64,000 nt of DNA from Pseudomonadota bacterium (lineage in GTDB: Bacteria; Pseudomonadota; Alphaproteobacteria; Caulobacterales; Caulobacteraceae), in NCBI GenBank assembly GCA_023390245.1, contig JAEWDF010000080.1, positions 21,619 to 85,618 of the forward strand, written 5' to 3'. The position numbers were made by a program, and so were the translations under genes. Below the pieces are notes generated by a model. It did no database searches. It saw nothing but the letters and a program-made list of their open reading frames with translations, and had not been told where the DNA came from. This document shows, piece by piece, positions 54,827 to 64,000 of this stretch. Numbering within the stretch: position 1 is the stretch's first letter; each line of letters opens with the position of its first letter.

Positions 54827-55779
54827 CCGCGCCCCGCTTCGATGAAGCGGTCGTGCAGGGCCAGGACCGCGTCGCGCACCCGCTCGACCGTCAGGTCCTC
54901 GATGGGGGCGTATTCCCCGGCCTTCTCATTGGCGGCGACGGTCGCCGTCCTCGGCCCGCGCGGCGAATAGATCCACCACTGGGTCGGCCCGAACAGGCCC
55001 AGGGTCGGCACGCCCGACGCCGCCGACACATGCATCAGCCCCGAATCGTTGCCGACGAACAGGTCCGCCCGGCCGATCATCGCCGCCGACGCCAGGATGT
55101 CGCCCTTGCCCACGGCGTCGATCCCCGCCGGTCCGGCGGCCGCCAGCGCCGGCGCCGCCGGCGCATGGTCGCCCGGCCCGCCGATCAGCATGAAGCGCCA
55201 GCCGGAAAAGCGCGGCTCCGTCTTCAGCAGTTCGACCAGCCGGCCCCAGCGCTCCGCCGGCCAGCTCTTGCCGGGCTGCACCGCAATGGGGGCCAGCGCC
55301 AGGATCGGTCCCGGCCCGGTCCCGCCCTCCAGCTGGGGATCGATCACGGCGTCCGCCGCGCGGCGCGCCTGGTCGTCGACGAACAGCTCGGGCTCCAGCA
55401 CCTCGGGCGCGCGCATCACGCGGGTGATCATCTCCACCTGCGGCCCCTCGCCCCGCAGCGCGCGCGTATAGACCCTGAGGTCCCGCGACGGGATCAGGCG
55501 CGACACCAGCGAGCCGCGCGTATCGACCACCAGGTCCCAGCGCCGCCCGACGACCTTGGCCCACAGCTTCGGCCAGTGCAGCTTGAACCGGTCCTTGTCG
55601 ATGGAAATGACCCGCTCCACCCCCGGCGCGGACCGGAAGAAGGGCGCCGGCGGCCCGCCCGCGACCACGGTGATCCGCGCGTCCGGCTTCTGGCGCAGGA
55701 TCTCGCGCACGACGCCCGAGGCCATCACGCTGTCGCCGATCCGGTTGGGCGAGATGAAGAGGACCTTGCTGGACGACAC
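54823..55779 (-). CDS. GT9 glycosyltransferase (heptosyltransferase-like), first of three
   Basis: 318 aa from GTG 55779 with AAGGT upstream. VLFISPNRIGDSVMASGVV, QPGKSWPAERWGRLVELL and VGNDSGLMHVSAASGVPTLGLFGPT define the family. Divergent from the hydrolase at 55845. Paralogous to the next two genes. Confidence 0.9.
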   Translation of the reverse strand: MSSSKVLFISPNRIGDSVMASGVVREILRQKPDARITVVAGGPPAPFFRSAPGVERVISIDKDRFKLHWPKLWAKVVGRRWDLVVDTRGSLVSRLIPSRDLRVYTRALRGEGPQVEMITRVMRAPEVLEPELFVDDQARRAADAVIDPQLEGGTGPGPILALAPIAVQPGKSWPAERWGRLVELLKTEPRFSGWRFMLIGGPGDHAPAAPALAAAGPAGIDAVGKGDILASAAMIGRADLFVGNDSGLMHVSAASGVPTLGLFGPTQWWIYSPRGPRTATVAANEKAGEYAPIEDLTVERVRDAVLALHDRFIEAGRG

Positions 55780-55844
55780 CGTCAGACCTTCGAACTTTCG
55801 GGCGGCCTTGTTATCAGACGGCCATCCGACGCAGAAGGCCCCGC

Positions 55845-56579
55845 ATGATGCAGCACCTGACCCGACCCGACGGCGAGACCCTGGCGTTCCAGCGCGTGGA
55901 CGGCGACGGCCCGACCGTCGTCTGGGTCGGCGGCTTCCGCTCCGACATGGAGGGGACCAAGGCCCTGGCGCTGGACGCCGCCGCGCGCGACCGCGGCTGG
56001 TCCTATGTCCGTTACGACCATTTCGCCCATGGCCGATCGTCCGGCGACTGGCGACAGGCGACGATCGGCCGCTGGCGCGAGGACGCGATCGCCCTGATCG
56101 ACAGCCTGGAAGGGCCGGTGATCCCGGTGGGTTCGTCGATGGGCGGCTGGGTGTCGCTGCTGGCCGCCGCAGCCCGGCCGGAGCGGATCAAGGGGCTGGT
56201 CCTGGTCAATCCGGCCCAGGACTTCACCGAACGGCTGATGTGGCCCGGCCTGGCCGACCACGAGCGCCAGGCCATCCTGCGCGAGGGCGAGACCCTGATC
56301 GTGGAAGAAGGGCTCGGCGAATACGTCCTGACCCGCGCCATGTTCGAAGAGGCGCGCCAGTGGCTGCTGCTGGACGGCGTGATCGCCCTCTCGGCACCTG
56401 TCCACGTCCTGCAGGGCCGCGCCGACGACGTGGTGCCGTGGCGCCATCAGATCGACCTGCTGGAGCGCCTGAACGGCGGCGACGTGCGCCTGGACCTGAT
56501 CGAGGGCGGCGACCACCGCCTGTCCACGCCCGCCGACCTGGACCGCCTGGTCGCGGCGGTGGAGCGAATGCGCCTATAG
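55845..56579 (+). CDS. Cytoplasmic alpha/beta hydrolase
   Basis: 244 aa. WVGGFRSDMEGTKA oxyanion region, nucleophile Ser in GSSMGG, Asp in GRADDVVP and His in GGDHRLS. Resembles the ABHD10-type thioesterase/esterase group. No signal peptide. Confidence 0.85.
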   Translation: MMQHLTRPDGETLAFQRVDGDGPTVVWVGGFRSDMEGTKALALDAAARDRGWSYVRYDHFAHGRSSGDWRQATIGRWREDAIALIDSLEGPVIPVGSSMGGWVSLLAAAARPERIKGLVLVNPAQDFTERLMWPGLADHERQAILREGETLIVEEGLGEYVLTRAMFEEARQWLLLDGVIALSAPVHVLQGRADDVVPWRHQIDLLERLNGGDVRLDLIEGGDHRLSTPADLDRLVAAVERMRL

Positions 56580-56583
56580 AATT

Positions 56584-56711
56584 CCGCTCATCCCCGCGAA
56601 AGCGGGGACCCAGTTCCTTTTACGCCATCGTGCACGGGATCAGCGCGATGGATGATGGTTCACATTTGAGCGCCCAAAGCGCTGGGGCCCCGCTTTCGCG
56701 GGGATGAGCGG
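56584..56711. repeat. 30-bp inverted repeat pair flanking a 68-bp centre
   Basis: 56584-56613 and 56682-56711 are reverse complements with one mismatch. Each arm contains its own CCCCGCGAAAGCGGGG palindrome. It lies between convergent genes and looks like a REP/BIME-type or MITE-like element. Confidence 0.85.
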
Positions 56712-56716
56712 GATGT

Positions 56717-57579
<863 letters not shown>

Positions 57580-57580
<1 letters not shown>

Positions 57581-58581
57581 CAGGCGGGCTCCTGTTGGGA
57601 GATGCAGTGAAACGATCCGCCGCCGGACAGGATGGCTAGCGACGGCAGCGGAATGATCTCTCGATCAGAGAACACCGTGGCCAACGCCTCGCAGGCGAGG
57701 CGCGCGGCCGTCTCGTCGCCATAGGTCGGCACGATCACCGCGCCGTTGGCGATCAGGAAGTTCATGTGGCTGGCGGGAACGGGGCGTTCATCCTCGTCCA
57801 GCACCAGGCCAGGCGACGGCACGCGCAACACGCGCAGGGCCTTGCCGTTCGCATCCGTCGCCGCCGCCAGCAGGCGCGCCGTCTCGTCATAGACGTCGGC
57901 GTTGGGGTCCTTGGTCCCCCACGCCACCGGGCAGGCGACCACGCCTGGCGCGACGAAACGGGCCAGGTTGTCGACGTGGCCGTCGGTGTGGTCGTTCAGC
58001 AGGCCGTCGCCCAGCCAGACGACTGTCTTCGCGCCGACGGCCTCGATCAGCGCCGCCTCGGCGGCCTCTTGCGTCCATCCGGGATTGCGGTTCGGGTTCA
58101 GCAGGCACTGGCGCGTCGTGAGCACGGTCCCGGCACCGTCATGATCCAGGGCGCCGCCCTCCATCACCACCGCGTGGCGGGTCAGCGGCACGCCCGACGC
58201 CTGGCCGATCTGGCCGGCGACCTCGTCATCGTGCGGCAGGTCGTATTTCCCGCCCCAGCCGTTGAAGCGGAAAGCCTGGGCCATGCGCGATCCTTCGCCG
58301 AAGATCGGGCCGGTGTCGCGCAGCCAGATGTCGCCAAAGCGGCCGGGAACGACCGTCACGCCGGCGACGCCGTCGAAGCGCGCCTGCGCGTCGGCCAGCG
58401 CCGCCTCGTTGCCGACCATCAGCCGCACCTGCTCGCGTCCCGGCCCGGCCAGGGCGCGCACCAGCGCCTCGACCTCGGCCTGGGCGGGTTCGAGGTTGTC
58501 CTCCCAAAGCTCGCCATGGCTGGGCCAGCCGACCCACAGGGCGCGGTGCGGAGACCATTCGGCGGGGATGGGCGCGGTCAT
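57580..58581 (-). CDS. aguA: Agmatine deiminase
   Basis: 333 aa from ATG 58581, with GAGGA 7 nt upstream; an earlier start adds 14 residues. Nucleophile Cys326 in GGGSFHCISQQ; GDIWLRDTGPIF and NDHTDGHVDN carry other active-site residues. With AguB it turns agmatine into putrescine. It could instead be a peptidyl-arginine-type deiminase, but the aguB partner supports agmatine. Confidence 0.95.
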
Positions 58582-58704
58582 GCGGGCGTCCTCATGAAGG
58601 GCGAAACGCGTAAGGCGCGCCATATGGCCCCAGGCGGCCCGGACTTCAATGCGCGCCGCCTGGCCGGACCAGCTTCAAACAACGCAACGCGCGACCTGCC
58701 CCGG

Positions 58705-58740
58705 AAAAAGAAAGGGCGGCCCGTCGCCGGACCGCCCCTT
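58705..58740 (-). terminator. Intrinsic terminator of the TonB-dependent receptor gene
   Basis: Stem 58712-58740 rich in GC; on the minus strand it is followed by TTTCTTTTT. It lies 23 nt after the stop codon. Confidence 0.8.
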
Positions 58741-58762
58741 CCGATCACGCCGATCGCCTATC

Positions 58763-61700
58763 TTAGAAGGAGATGCGAGCCCCCACCTTGATCTGCCACG
58801 TGGAAGCCGGCAGTTGGGCGTTCGGACGACGCGCTTCGCCCGCCAGATCACCGGTCGCGCCAGCGTTCTGCAACTGCGAATATTCATACACCGCGCCCGG
58901 AGCGGCGCACGAGGACGCCACGCCCGCCGTTTGGCAGTTGAGGACGACGGTGCCAACACCCTTGTAGAAGGGATACTGCTCGATCACGCCCCACTTCTCG
59001 TTCAGCAGGTTTCCGAAGTTCTCCACGTCCATGTACAACTTCAGCTTGCCAGTCGGCAGCATCGGGACCGGGATTTCCTGAGACAGTCGCAGATCGACCG
59101 TGGTGACCGATCCAGTGCGGAAACCGTTGCGCGGCGCGATGGAGCCCGAATACTTGATCAGGCCGGTGTTGTTCAGGAAGGCATTGAACGCATTCAGGTC
59201 GAAGCCCGAAGCATAGGTGATGCGCGAGTCGCTGGTGGCGGTCACGACGCCGTTGCTGTCGGTTTCCGGGACGTAGAACAACTGGTTCGAGGTTCCCAAG
59301 GCGCCCGAGTAGGACTGCGGCACCGCGTTGCCGAAGTCGTTGTCGTAGTTGCCCGTCCGGCTGCTGTGATAGACATACGAGAACGGCAGGCCCGAGCGGC
59401 GCTGGGCGAACACGTTGATCGAGGTCTCGTTGTCGCCGAAGAACGCCCGCGTGTAGTTCGCGTTGATCGCGAACTTGTGGCGAATCTCGTAGTCCGAGGT
59501 CGCCAATTGCGGGTGGTTGTGATCGGACGAGGCGAACCGGACATAGGAGGAGTCCGGCTGCGAGCTCGTCATCGGATTGCCGTCCTCGGCTTCCGTGTAG
59601 GTGTAGCTGGCGCGCACATCCAGCCCTTCCAGCATGCCTTCGCGCCAAGTCTTCTGCGCCGTGATGGCGCTCGACGTCGATGAGCCGCCGCCCTTCAGAT
59701 TGGTCAGCATCAGATCGAAGACCACCGGACCGGCGGGGTGCGAATAGACCGGACGGCCGTCTGGGGCCGTCCCGACAACCGTTGCCAGCAGGTCGGTGTA
59801 GTAGAGGGCGTTTTCAAACTCGTTGTGGATGACGTCCGCCTGCAGGCGGAAGTCCTCGATGAACGGCAGAGTGAAATCACGGCCGACCGACAGGTTATAC
59901 TTCCAGGCGCTCGGGATCTTGAAGTCGGGATCCAGGGCCACCACGCTGCCCTGACCGGGCGTGAAGCTGCAGTTTCCGCTGGCCGGAACCTGGGTCAGGT
60001 CGGTTACGCCGGTGATTGCACCCGAGCAAACCGCGTTGGTGATGCGGGCGCCGTCGTTGCCGAAGGGGTTGCCGATCTGGACGTTGGTGCCGATAGCCGA
60101 GAACCGACCGATGCCGCCCGAGATCGACCACTGTTCCGGCGTCCAGTTGAAGCCAAGGCGCGGCATCAGCAGATCACGGCCGTCCAGGTTGGCGGTGTTG
60201 TCGAACCCGTTCCGGGCGGCGAAGTTGGTGTTCAGCACCGGACGATCGTCCATGCCGAACCAATCGTAGCGCAGACCGTAGTTGACCCGCAGGGTGTCGG
60301 TGACCTGCCAGGTGTCCTCGGCGTACAGCGAATTCGCATTATAGCCGAACTCGACCGCGCCGGAACGGGCCGTGCCGAAGGTTGCGGGAACCGTGCCGCC
60401 GTTCGGATCGACGGCGCCGCGGATAACGAGCCCCGAGGCGTTGCCGTTGAGGAAGTCGTTGTAGCTGGCGAAGGTCCATTGCCCAAGCGACTGCGACACG
60501 AAGACGTTGGTGAAGTCGCGCTGCTCCAAGCGCAGGCCGCCCATGAAATCGTGCGCGCCCCAGCTGTAACGGCCGATCAGCTCTACGTTCGAGACTTCGC
60601 TGTAGAGGTAGTTGTCGTGACGGAAGTTGTCCGCGCCGAACTGGATTTGCGGATTGCCCGAGCCCGCTTCGACGCCGGGAAGGTCGGCGACGCCCACGGT
60701 GACCTGGCCGACAGACAGCCCGCCAACCGGCAATTGGGTGGTTTCCGTCTCCTTATAGCCGACCCGGAGTTCGGTGGAGAAGGCGTCGGTCCACTGCGAA
60801 TTCAGCTGTGCGTTCCACGTCGTCAGCCGCTCGTCCTTGAGGTATTGGCTCGATTCAAGGGCCAGGCGCGGCTGGCTGGTCGAACCGCCGTTGATGAAGG
60901 CCGACGACGTCGACCCATTGAAAGACGTGCCTCGTGTCTCCTGGTAGGTGACGGCCAGGCGATGGTTCTCGTTGATGTTCCAGTCGATCTTGGCGAGGTA
61001 TTTTTCATCCTCGACGGGCGGCGCCACGCTCACGAACGAACCCGGATCATAGCCGTAGCGGCTCTGGGCGGCGGCCCGGAAGGCCTCCACGGCGTCGGAG
61101 GTGATTCGCGGGATCGGATTCGCGAAACCGGCGTCAACCGGACCTTCGTTCAGCGAGAACTGCGATTCGAATTTTTCGTAGGACGCGAAGAAGAACAGGG
61201 TGTCCTTGATGATCGGGCCGCCCAGGGTCGCGCCCCAGGTCTTTTCGTCGAAGACTCGGTTATAGTCCTGGCGGGCGCGATAGCCGCCGCCGAGCGGACC
61301 ATAGCCGTAGTAGCGGTCGCCCAGCATGCTGTCGTCCGACTTCTCATAGAAAAGCGAACCGCTGAAGGTGTTGGTGCCCGACTTGGTGACGGCGTTGATA
61401 GAGCCGCCGACAAATCCGTTGTTGATCACGCTGAACGGCGCGACCGAGACGTTGAGGGCCTGGATCGCATCGAGCGAGATCGGCGACCGCTGGGTCGGGT
61501 AGCCGTTGCCGTTCAGGCCGAACTCGTCGTTCTGGCGGATCCCGTCGACGGTGAACTGGTTGAGGCGGGTGTTGGTGCCCGCGAAGCTCAGCGCGTCTTC
61601 GTTCGAGGGATCGATCGAGACGAAGGGATCGAGGCGCGCGATATCCTTAGGGTCACGGCTGATCGAGGCAGAGGCCGCGATATCGGCGGCGCCGTAGTTG

Positions 61701-62110
61701 GAATTGGAGCCATAGCCGAACTCGTTCTGGAACCGTTGGCCCGTCACGGTGATGGCCGCCACTTCGGTCGCGTCGGACCGGACGATGACGTCGGCGTTGA
61801 CCGGATCGCCCACGCCGATGCTGTTCAGGGACACACCGCCCTCCCCGGCGGCGCTAACGACGGTCACCATATAAGGCCCCCCGGCGCGCAGGCCGCGGGC
61901 GCTGTAGAAGCCAGTCGCGTCCGAAACCGCGGTGACCCTGGTGCCGGTCGGCTCGTGTACGATCGTCACCGTGCCGGGAACGCCGACGCCTGCTTCATCC
62001 ATGATCCGGCCACGGACGCCGCCAGTGGTTTCTTGGGCGAAGACGGCACTGGACGCCGACATCATGAGGGCCGCGGCGGAGGCGCCGTAGACCAGGTTGC
62101 GGAACTTCAT
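58763..62110 (-). CDS. TonB-dependent receptor, Oar-like
   Basis: 1115 aa. Signal peptide ending SSAVFAQ; a carboxypeptidase-regulatory-like beta-sandwich (VRGRIMDEAGVGVPGTVTI); a plug with GFVGGSINAVTKSGTNTFSG, the Oar-type signature; a long beta-barrel ending in a terminal Phe (VGARISF). It should import a large or scarce ligand through the outer membrane. Ligand not readable; no nearby transport genes. 62111-62283 holds its promoter region; no operator was recognised. Confidence 0.92.
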   Translation of the reverse strand: MKFRNLVYGASAAALMMSASSAVFAQETTGGVRGRIMDEAGVGVPGTVTIVHEPTGTRVTAVSDATGFYSARGLRAGGPYMVTVVSAAGEGGVSLNSIGVGDPVNADVIVRSDATEVAAITVTGQRFQNEFGYGSNSNYGAADIAASASISRDPKDIARLDPFVSIDPSNEDALSFAGTNTRLNQFTVDGIRQNDEFGLNGNGYPTQRSPISLDAIQALNVSVAPFSVINNGFVGGSINAVTKSGTNTFSGSLFYEKSDDSMLGDRYYGYGPLGGGYRARQDYNRVFDEKTWGATLGGPIIKDTLFFFASYEKFESQFSLNEGPVDAGFANPIPRITSDAVEAFRAAAQSRYGYDPGSFVSVAPPVEDEKYLAKIDWNINENHRLAVTYQETRGTSFNGSTSSAFINGGSTSQPRLALESSQYLKDERLTTWNAQLNSQWTDAFSTELRVGYKETETTQLPVGGLSVGQVTVGVADLPGVEAGSGNPQIQFGADNFRHDNYLYSEVSNVELIGRYSWGAHDFMGGLRLEQRDFTNVFVSQSLGQWTFASYNDFLNGNASGLVIRGAVDPNGGTVPATFGTARSGAVEFGYNANSLYAEDTWQVTDTLRVNYGLRYDWFGMDDRPVLNTNFAARNGFDNTANLDGRDLLMPRLGFNWTPEQWSISGGIGRFSAIGTNVQIGNPFGNDGARITNAVCSGAITGVTDLTQVPASGNCSFTPGQGSVVALDPDFKIPSAWKYNLSVGRDFTLPFIEDFRLQADVIHNEFENALYYTDLLATVVGTAPDGRPVYSHPAGPVVFDLMLTNLKGGGSSTSSAITAQKTWREGMLEGLDVRASYTYTEAEDGNPMTSSQPDSSYVRFASSDHNHPQLATSDYEIRHKFAINANYTRAFFGDNETSINVFAQRRSGLPFSYVYHSSRTGNYDNDFGNAVPQSYSGALGTSNQLFYVPETDSNGVVTATSDSRITYASGFDLNAFNAFLNNTGLIKYSGSIAPRNGFRTGSVTTVDLRLSQEIPVPMLPTGKLKLYMDVENFGNLLNEKWGVIEQYPFYKGVGTVVLNCQTAGVASSCAAPGAVYEYSQLQNAGATGDLAGEARRPNAQLPASTWQIKVGARISF

Positions 62111-62283
62111 CTGGATATCCCCTAGTAAAGGCGTGCGGCCTTATGCAGAGAAGCCGCGCGACAAAATCGCGCCCCCTCTAGGCCTTCAGTCGGAACCTCG
62201 GAAGACAGTTGGATGACAGCGGTGTGACAACGCCCGGAGGGTGGCGCCGGCGCCACACCTCACGGACCGTACTCGGGTCGATT

Positions 62284-63630
62284 TTAGTCCGCGACGCGCT
62301 CGAACATGTCGGCGACGCCCTGAGCGGTGGGACGCAGCGCGCGCGGTTCGTGATAGTTGCCGTTGACCTGGGCCTGGGCGATCACATGCGCGCGGAAACG
62401 CGCGAACAGGTCCGCGTCGGGCGCTTCCGGCGACGCCCAGAACGCGTCCAGCGGCTTCTGGTCCGTCAGCCCCTCGAAATCGAAGAAGGCGTCCCCCAGG
62501 ACCTTGACCGGGGTGCGGAACCCAAGGGCGGACAGGGCGGCGCTGGAATTGTTCACGACCATGCCGCGCGAGGCGCGGCAGAGCTGGGCCAGGTTGCCGC
62601 CGTCGATGAAGTCGACGCGCTCCATCAGGCCGAAGTCGGCCGCCAGCCGCCGGGTCACCGCCGGCAGGTCCACGAGGCCGGGATCGAGCGGATGGTTCTT
62701 GATCACGAGACGCGCCCCTTCCGGCGCGCTCCGGGCGAAGCTGCGCATCACTTCGGCCAGGAAGGCGGTGTTGTCGGCATAGCGGGAGTAGCGCAGCAGC
62801 TGGGCGTCGCCCTCGCGTTGCAGGCAGGCGATGAAGAAGGGGCCCCGCGCCGCGAGCCGCTCGTGGTCGCACTGGCGCGGTGGTCGGAAGGCCAGGCCGA
62901 TGTAGCGGCGGATGTGCCCCAGGCACTGGCGCCAGGCCGGCTGGGTGTAGTGATTGTGATAGCGCGGGAACAGGCCCGCGCCCAGAATCTGGATCAGGTG
63001 ATAGCCGCTGATGTGCACGACATGGTGCGGCAGGATGCGTCCGGCTCGCCGCGTCGGGCTCACCGCCGGCGCCGGCGCGGCGTAGGCTTCCCGGAAGCGC
63101 GCCAGGCGGCTGGAGGCGTTGACCCCGTTGCGCTCCACCGTCACCCAGTCCGGCCGGAAATAGCCGTTCTCCAGGACCCAGACGTTGGCGGCCAGGTCTT
63201 CGGCCTGGTTGAGGACCGCCCGATTATATGGCCCGCCTTCGCCGAAGACCACGAAGTCGGTGAAGTCGAGGGCGAGGTCGCGCACTCTTCCCGGCCATGC
63301 TCCGACCTCGTCCTGAAAGGCGATCCCGCCTCCGCGCCGCCAGTCGACGACATCGGCCGCGTTGAAGATCATGCGGCGCACTTCGGCTCCGCGGGCTTCC
63401 AGCACCTCCGCCAGAACGCGGCCGAAAGGGCCGAAGGGTGCGGTGACGATGAGGAATCGGCGTCCCTGCAAACGCTCTTGGCCGGCGAAGAGCGTCGGCG
63501 AGGCCACGTCGATCGGGGAAAGCGGCTGGGCCGCACGCCCATAGGTTGCGGGGGAACGCGCCGGACCGCGCCGTCCATGCCCCCGGCGGTGACGGGCCGG
63601 CGTCGCGCGCGACGGTCGCAGGTCAGTCAT
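62284..63630 (-). CDS. kpsS: Capsule polysaccharide biosynthesis protein (KpsS-like)
   Basis: 448 aa from ATG 63630 with GGGAGGAA upstream. The capsule-synthesis domain shows FLIVTAPFGPFGR, RLVIKNHPLDPG, GMVVNNSSAALSALGFRTPV and FFDFEGLTDQ. KpsS adds the first beta-Kdo to lysophosphatidylglycerol in group 2 capsules. It lies 32 kb from kpsMTED, and no kpsC is in the window. Confidence 0.88.
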   Translation of the reverse strand: MTDLRPSRATPARHRRGHGRRGPARSPATYGRAAQPLSPIDVASPTLFAGQERLQGRRFLIVTAPFGPFGRVLAEVLEARGAEVRRMIFNAADVVDWRRGGGIAFQDEVGAWPGRVRDLALDFTDFVVFGEGGPYNRAVLNQAEDLAANVWVLENGYFRPDWVTVERNGVNASSRLARFREAYAAPAPAVSPTRRAGRILPHHVVHISGYHLIQILGAGLFPRYHNHYTQPAWRQCLGHIRRYIGLAFRPPRQCDHERLAARGPFFIACLQREGDAQLLRYSRYADNTAFLAEVMRSFARSAPEGARLVIKNHPLDPGLVDLPAVTRRLAADFGLMERVDFIDGGNLAQLCRASRGMVVNNSSAALSALGFRTPVKVLGDAFFDFEGLTDQKPLDAFWASPEAPDADLFARFRAHVIAQAQVNGNYHEPRALRPTAQGVADMFERVAD

Positions 63631-63830
63631 GCGTCGATTCCTCCCGGAGTCCGGCAAAAGTCAGGCTTTGGCTTGCACTGCCGGCCTCTGGCCGATGACC
63701 GGATCGGACGAAGACGCCAACTCATGGATCATTTCTGCCCTTCCCTAGCCGGGTCGATCAACCCTGAATCGAACAGATGCAACGAATGCCGTTGCAGTAC
63801 GGACACATTTCACACAACCCTGAAAGGCAA

Positions 63831-63920
63831 GAACCGTCGCCCGCCCAGGCGGCCGACGGTTCGAGACTCCATCGCTTCCCTTCCGGATTTCCCCGATCCG
63901 GATGAAGTCCGGACCGGGGA
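63831..63920. terminator. Two hairpins downstream of the OmpA-like gene
   Basis: Stem 63831-63862 (9 bp outer plus nested pairs) and stem 63890-63920 (13 bp, one G-T, loop of 5). They lie between the OmpA-like stop and the kpsS start region (63631-63929, no gene). T-runs are weak. Confidence 0.55.
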
Positions 63921-63929
63921 TTTCGGGTT

Positions 63930-64000
63930 TTAGAAGTTGATGTCGATGGTGGCGCGGCGGTTGAGCGGCTCGCGCACGCCGTCGGCGGTCGGCTTGGCCA
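63930..64000 (-). CDS. OmpA-family protein, C-terminal end (cut by window edge)
   Basis: Reading the minus strand, the frame ends ...ADGVREPLNRRATIDINF with a TAA at 63930-63932. The NRR segment at the very C-terminus is typical of OmpA/MotB peptidoglycan-binding domains. Only about 22 codons are visible. Confidence 0.65.
   Translation of the reverse strand, partial: AKPTADGVREPLNRRATIDINF

Noticed and set aside
59738..62125. 795-codon plus-strand open frame opposite the TonB receptor
   Set aside because: Shadow of a receptor with a signal peptide, plug and barrel; no motif of its own.

Overview
This is a high-GC chromosomal window. The best guess is an alphaproteobacterium of the Caulobacterales (Brevundimonas-like). 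The grounds are strong GC bias at third codon positions, few Shine-Dalgarno sequences, a group-2 capsule exporter, an Oar-like TonB-dependent receptor, a CtrA-like box (TTAA-N7-TTAACC) and dispersed GC-rich palindromic repeats. No rRNA, tRNA, CRISPR array or prophage was seen. The taxonomic call is inference.

Layout. 1-2975 (minus): a trehalose/glucan operon otsB - GH15 hydrolase - otsA, with otsA running off the left edge. 3150-30271: a large capsule locus. It starts with an arabinose-5-phosphate isomerase (kdsD/kpsF type). It continues with an AT-richer island (about 4.2-11.9 kb) holding two TagF/TagB-like polyol-phosphate transferases around a fused CDP-ribitol synthase, a decayed IS3-family element, a GSCFA/SGNH-like pair and a zinc-ribbon methyltransferase. 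A perfect 22-bp inverted repeat closes the island. After it come glycosyltransferases, an unrecognised protein with a duplicated module, two small methyltransferases, wecB/wecC, a convergent minus-strand set (tagD, a TPR-LicD/FKRP-like transferase, an unknown protein), a heparinase II/III-type lyase, and the exporter kpsM-kpsT-kpsE-kpsD. A kpsS-like gene lies separately at 62.3-63.6 kb.

30.3-42.3 kb is mostly housekeeping: yciA, def-fmt-truA, fabA-fabB, an SH3-like secreted protein, a 2-hydroxyacid dehydrogenase, moeB, two BLUF-type genes (one without the photoactive Tyr), hslV, a serine hydrolase and hisS. The hisS-peptidase gap (42.34-42.70 kb) holds a run of hairpins ending in a strong terminator, a candidate small RNA. 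42.7-64 kb carries an M13 peptidase, a Kef-type antiporter, a TetR regulator, a Rieske oxygenase, two alpha/beta hydrolases, a class A penicillin-binding protein, infC, three GT9 glycosyltransferases in tandem, aguA-aguB, the TonB receptor, kpsS and the end of an OmpA-like gene.

How the genes work together. The main hypothesis is that this Gram-negative makes a teichoic-acid-like surface polymer. CDP-ribitol comes from the fused synthase and CDP-glycerol from TagD. TagF-like and LicD/FKRP-like enzymes would polymerise or attach the polyol phosphates. WecB/WecC would supply UDP-ManNAc and UDP-ManNAcA. KpsMTED would export the product on a Kdo-type linker, to which the isomerase and KpsS point. 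The gene families are read from sequence; the polymer structure is inference.
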